Shown: positions 61,153 through 64,000 of the stretch, piece after piece
How positions within the stretch are numbered: the first letter of the stretch is position 1
Layout: each line of letters starts with the position of its first letter
NCBI RefSeq assembly: GCF_003259845.1
Contig: NZ_QLMJ01000010.1
Location: 186,001 to 250,000 of the forward strand
Direction of reading: 5' to 3'
Source of the DNA: Actinoplanes lutulentus
Lineage (GTDB): Bacteria > Actinomycetota > Actinomycetes > Mycobacteriales > Micromonosporaceae
Length of the DNA stretch: 64,000 bases
Notes under the pieces: generated by a model
Databases searched by the model: none
Seen by the model: only the letters and a program-made list of their open reading frames with translations
Told to the model about the DNA's origin: nothing
Made by a program: the position numbers and the translations under genes

Positions 61153-62169
61153 TCAGCCTCCGATTGCGGACATCGGGCGGGCGGGCTGGAGGAAGGTGGG
61201 GTCGTCGATGCCGTGGCCGGCTCGCTTGCCCCACATCGCGGCTCGCCACGCCTCGGCGATGCGGTCGTCGGTGGCGCCGCCGCGGAGCAGTTTGCGGAGG
61301 TCGCTCTCGTCGGTGGCGAAGAGGCAGTTGCGGACCTGGCCGTCGGCGGTCAGACGAGTACGGTCGCAGTCCCCACAGAACGGCCTGGTCACACTGGCGA
61401 TGACCCCGACTCGGGCGGGCTGGCCGGCCGCGTCCGTATAGCCCGGGATCAGCCAGGTTTCGGCCGGCGCTGTTCCACGTGAAACATCGTCAGGCTGGAG
61501 GGCGAACGGTTCCAGAGCGGCCAGGATCTCCTCGGCGGTGACCATGACGTGGCGGTCCCACTGGTGTTGCGCGTCCAGCGGCATCTGCTCGATGAAGCGA
61601 AGCTGGTAACCGTGGTCCAGGGCGAAGCGCAGCAGAGCCGGCGCCTCGTCGTCGTTGACCCCGCGCATCAGCACGGTATTGATTTTCACCGGGGTCAGGC
61701 CCGCTTCGGCGGCGGCGCGCAGGCCGGCCAGCACGTCGGAGTGCCGGTCGCGGCGGGTCAGGGTGTGGAAACGGGCCGGGTCCAGGGTGTCGAGGGAGAC
61801 GTTCACCCGGTCCAGGCCGGCCTCTTTCAGGGAGATCGCGATCCGGTCCAGGCCGATGCCGTTCGAGGTCACCGACAGCTTGGGCTTGGGCGTGAGTTTC
61901 GCCGCGGCCGCGATGATGCCGACCAGGCCGCGGCGGATCAGCGGTTCACCGCCGGTGAAGCGGACCTCGGTGACACCGAGCTGCTCGACCGCGATCCGCA
62001 CGAGGCGGCTGACCTCGTCGTCGGTGAGCTGCTCGGGCTGAGGCATCCAGGCCAGGCCCTCGGCGGGCATGCAGTAGGTGCACCGCAGGTTGCACCGGTC
62101 GGTGAGTGAGACACGCAGGTCGGTCGCGATGCGGCCGAACCGGTCGGCGAGCACGGTCACGGACGCCAC
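61153..62169 (-). CDS. moaA: GTP 3',8-cyclase
   Basis: The protein has 338 residues from a GTG. The radical SAM motif CNLRCTYC and the C-terminal cluster motif FCGDCDRTRL with the later C of VRNCLF bind two iron-sulfur clusters. It starts molybdenum cofactor synthesis by converting GTP. The protein ends in SAIGG, the GG tail needed in MoaA. A near-perfect parS sequence lies inside the coding region at 61472. Confidence 0.96.
   Translation of the reverse strand: MASVTVLADRFGRIATDLRVSLTDRCNLRCTYCMPAEGLAWMPQPEQLTDDEVSRLVRIAVEQLGVTEVRFTGGEPLIRRGLVGIIAAAAKLTPKPKLSVTSNGIGLDRIAISLKEAGLDRVNVSLDTLDPARFHTLTRRDRHSDVLAGLRAAAEAGLTPVKINTVLMRGVNDDEAPALLRFALDHGYQLRFIEQMPLDAQHQWDRHVMVTAEEILAALEPFALQPDDVSRGTAPAETWLIPGYTDAAGQPARVGVIASVTRPFCGDCDRTRLTADGQVRNCLFATDESDLRKLLRGGATDDRIAEAWRAAMWGKRAGHGIDDPTFLQPARPMSAIGG
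61472..61485. promoter_or_regulatory. Degenerate parS-like site inside moaA (1 mismatch)
   Basis: GTTCCACGTGAAAC differs from the perfect palindrome at one base (T to C). It lies 57 kb from the main parS group, inside the moaA coding sequence, where it encodes CFTWN-type residues on the minus strand. It may be a distant ParB site. Confidence 0.5.
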
Positions 62170-62342
62170 CGAACGCGGACGGCTGCTGATCTCTGGAAGA
62201 GGCTCACAACATCGAATCTAGCCGCTCCAGACCCGAATCGCCGTTACGCATATCGCTGTATGGGCAGTAGCCGGGACAGCAGTGAGGCAGCGCGCGAACA
62301 AGGCAAACCCAACCGCTCGCAAAAGCGAGACCCGCCACCCGA

Positions 62343-63215
62343 TCAAGCCCGCATAAGCGCGTCCACCGCACCCATCACAGCACTCCGATACCCATTCCCG
62401 AACGCCGCCGCGTGCACCAGCAAAAGATGCAACTGATGCAACGGCACCCGCTCCCGCCACCCATCAGCGAGCGGCCACTCCTCCTGATAACTCTCCAGAA
62501 CCACATCGAAGAACGGCACACCACCGAACAACCGCAGCGTGGCGAGGTCCGTCTCCCGATGACCCCCATGAGCAGCCGGGTCAACCAGCCACCCCTGCCC
62601 ACCAGCACCCCAGAGCACATTGCCCGGCCACAAATCTCCGTGGATGCGAGCGGGCGCCTCCGAACCCCCGTACCGATCAATGGTTTTGATGATCTTCTCG
62701 ACGGCCGTGACGTCCTCGCCGGAGAGCGCGCCGCGATCGGCTGAAAGCCGGAGGTACGGCAGCAGGCGGCGTTCCGCGAACCAGGACCCCCACGCGCCGG
62801 AAACCACGCTGTTGTCCAGCGGCAACGGTCCGATCCAGCCGGGCCATGGCGCGCCGAAAGTGGGCGACCCGCTGCGATGCAGCGATGCGAGCTGACGACC
62901 GAACGCAGCCGCCGCCGACGCGGAAGCCAACCCCGGCGAGACCCACTCCAGGACGAGAAGGTCCGGCAGCGCGACGAACACCTCGGGTACGGGCACCGCG
63001 CCGGACTCTCGAAGCCACCCGAGTGACGACGCCTCAGCCGCGAACAGCCCCGTCGGCGCGGGATCAGAAGGCCAGTTCTTCGCGAAAAGCGACGTTCCGT
63101 CATCAAGCGTCAACCGCCGCGCGACGCACACTCCCGCGCCCACCGGCGTTTCCCGGATCCGCTGGTGAGTGAGAAATGTCGGGAGGTGCTGGGGATGCGC
63201 GCGCAGGTACGCCAT
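62343..63215 (-). CDS. Fructosamine kinase-like protein
   Basis: The protein has 290 residues with an APH-type kinase fold. ARIHGDLWPGNVLW is the Brenner-type catalytic loop (D and N present), and LVDPAAHGGHRETDLA the DFG-like metal-binding segment. The family phosphorylates fructosamines on glycated proteins so that they fall off. I use ATG 63215 (MAYLRAHPQHLP); GTG 63221 is two codons further. It is divergent from the GNAT gene. Confidence 0.88.
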   Translation of the reverse strand: MAYLRAHPQHLPTFLTHQRIRETPVGAGVCVARRLTLDDGTSLFAKNWPSDPAPTGLFAAEASSLGWLRESGAVPVPEVFVALPDLLVLEWVSPGLASASAAAAFGRQLASLHRSGSPTFGAPWPGWIGPLPLDNSVVSGAWGSWFAERRLLPYLRLSADRGALSGEDVTAVEKIIKTIDRYGGSEAPARIHGDLWPGNVLWGAGGQGWLVDPAAHGGHRETDLATLRLFGGVPFFDVVLESYQEEWPLADGWRERVPLHQLHLLLVHAAAFGNGYRSAVMGAVDALMRA

Positions 63216-63266
63216 GTCCACCCGCTTATCTTGCGCTTCTGGTGACGAACATCCCAATTCGAAGGC

Positions 63267-63782
63267 ATGATGGGCGGCATGACCCCTGTCGCTGTGCGTT
63301 CTTATCGCCCGAGCGATCACTCGGCGGGCCGGCACCTGTGGGCGGAGCTCACCCGGCAGCACAACGAGATGTACGGGGAAACCGCCGACGACAGCGGAGC
63401 GGGCTTCGAGGAGTACCTGACGAGGCTCGACCTCTCCGGGCTCTGGGTCGCCGATCATGCCGACGACGGGGTCATCGGGATGGTCGGGCTGATCATGCGA
63501 GACCGGGCCGGCGAGGTCGACCCGGTGGTCGTCACCGCGACGCACCGGCACAAGGGCGTGGGCCGCCTGCTGCTGCAGCACGTCGCGGCCGAGGCGAAAA
63601 ACCGGAACATGACGTCGCTGACCATCTCCCCCGAGTCACGCAACGTCGACGCGATCCGCAGCCTGCACGCGGCCGGTTACGACGTGGTCTCCTCGATCGA
63701 GCTGACCATGGACCTGGACCGGCACAGCCACGCCTGGCACGAGGAAGGCCTCCAGCTCCACGAGCTGCCCTTCAAAAGCTAG
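63267..63782 (+). CDS. GNAT-family N-acetyltransferase
   Basis: The protein has 171 residues. Motif A appears as PVVVTATHRHKGVGRLLLQHV with a clear R/GxxGxG/A-type loop. MTSLTISPESRNVDAIRSLHAAGYD is the following helix and strand. The start may be ATG 63267, 63270 or 63279; none has a strong ribosome binding site. The acceptor is unknown. Confidence 0.82.
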   Translation: MMGGMTPVAVRSYRPSDHSAGRHLWAELTRQHNEMYGETADDSGAGFEEYLTRLDLSGLWVADHADDGVIGMVGLIMRDRAGEVDPVVVTATHRHKGVGRLLLQHVAAEAKNRNMTSLTISPESRNVDAIRSLHAAGYDVVSSIELTMDLDRHSHAWHEEGLQLHELPFKS

Positions 63783-63785
63783 AGC

Positions 63786-63806
63786 CTGTGGACACGTTGT
63801 CCACAG
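63786..63806. promoter_or_regulatory. Inverted pair of DnaA-box-like 9-mers / hairpin
   Basis: TTGTCCACA at 63797-63805 is the preferred Streptomyces-type DnaA box. The minus strand of 63787-63795 reads GTGTCCACA. The arms CTGTGGACA and TGTCCACAG pair with a 3-nt loop, so it may equally be a transcript hairpin after the GNAT gene. Confidence 0.5.
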
Positions 63807-63857
63807 AAAACAATTGAGGCACGCGGCCGGGGTGAGAAAGCCGCAACTCTGCCGGGC

Positions 63858-64000
63858 ATGACAACCGACTGCCCGCTCATCGCCCGTACCCCGTCCGATC
63901 TGATCGCGATCGTGCCGTTCGTGCTCGGTTACCACCCGGCCAACAGCGTCACCGTGCTCGGTCTCACCGGACAGGACGTGACTTTCGGTGCCTGCTACGA
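63858..64000 (+). CDS. DUF4192-family protein, N-terminal fragment
   Basis: The window ends after 47 codons. The protein starts MTTDCPLIARTPSDLIAIV and continues FVLGYHPANSVTVLGL, the usual N-terminus of actinobacterial DUF4192 proteins. The function is unknown. The gene continues beyond the window. Confidence 0.75.
   Translation, partial: MTTDCPLIARTPSDLIAIVPFVLGYHPANSVTVLGLTGQDVTFGACY

Noticed and set aside
1..64000. tRNA, rRNA, insertion sequences, prophage genes
   Set aside because: I saw no cloverleaf with CCA-type end, no rRNA segment and no transposase or phage gene on reading both strands.

Overview
The window is a high-GC chromosomal segment from an actinomycete. Gene content, GTG/TTG starts with strong GGAGG ribosome binding sites, and gene order point to Micromonosporaceae (Actinoplanes/Micromonospora-like); this is inference, since no marker gene was searched. 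It lies on the parB side of the replication origin: the first 4.9 kb holds five perfect 14-bp parS sites and DnaA boxes, and it is followed by the conserved origin-proximal genes of actinobacteria (trxA-trxB, sigM, murJ, cca, then ino1, class A PBP, rpsF-ssb-rpsR-rplI, dnaB). parA/parB themselves are not in the window and should lie just to its left.

Layout. 1-3702: gene-free, repeat-rich, parS cluster with interleaved DnaA boxes. 3703-18531: origin-flank core: HIT-like protein, Ddl-like ligase, aminotransferase, GNAT, CwlM-like amidase, TrxA/TrxB, SigM and its anti-sigma, MviN-type pseudokinase, MurJ, CCA-adding enzyme. 18528-22322: two tandem, paralogous ECF sigma/membrane beta-propeller pairs and a methylguanine methyltransferase. 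22484-33278: ino1 with a PadR repressor and a probable operator, DUF5318, class A PBP, two polytopic membrane (glycosyltransferase-like) proteins, endonuclease IV, a secreted anchored protein. 33573-42504: ribosomal/SSB operon (with a zinc-free S18), a giant Trp-rich repeat protein on the opposite strand, dnaB, YbaB. 42908-47134: zinc ribbon, GT87-like protein and GGDEF-EAL protein in one operon. 47590-50233: moaC-mogA-moeA-moaE. 50244-58759: membrane proteins, an ATPase, an LppU-like protein, an endonuclease Q-UvrD helicase fusion and a membrane metallophosphoesterase. 58760-60012: repeat-rich gene-free DNA. 60013-64000: a VOC-type protein invaded by a 15-bp tandem repeat, moaD-moaA, a fructosamine-kinase-like protein, GNAT, and the start of a DUF4192 gene.

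How the genes fit together. Much of the window serves cell-wall building and its control (Ddl, CwlM-like, pseudokinase, MurJ, PBP), redox balance (TrxA/TrxB/SigM) and replication (parS, DnaA boxes, SSB, DnaB). Molybdenum cofactor synthesis is split into two operons 10 kb apart, with a DNA-repair gene between them. The most unusual item is the single polypeptide joining an intact EndoQ-type PHP nuclease to an intact SF1 helicase (54417-57548). Several conserved enzymes carry changes at key positions: Ddl lacks an Mg ligand, TrxA has CVPC, the CwlM-like amidase has Asp for the catalytic Glu, and S18 has lost its zinc cysteines.
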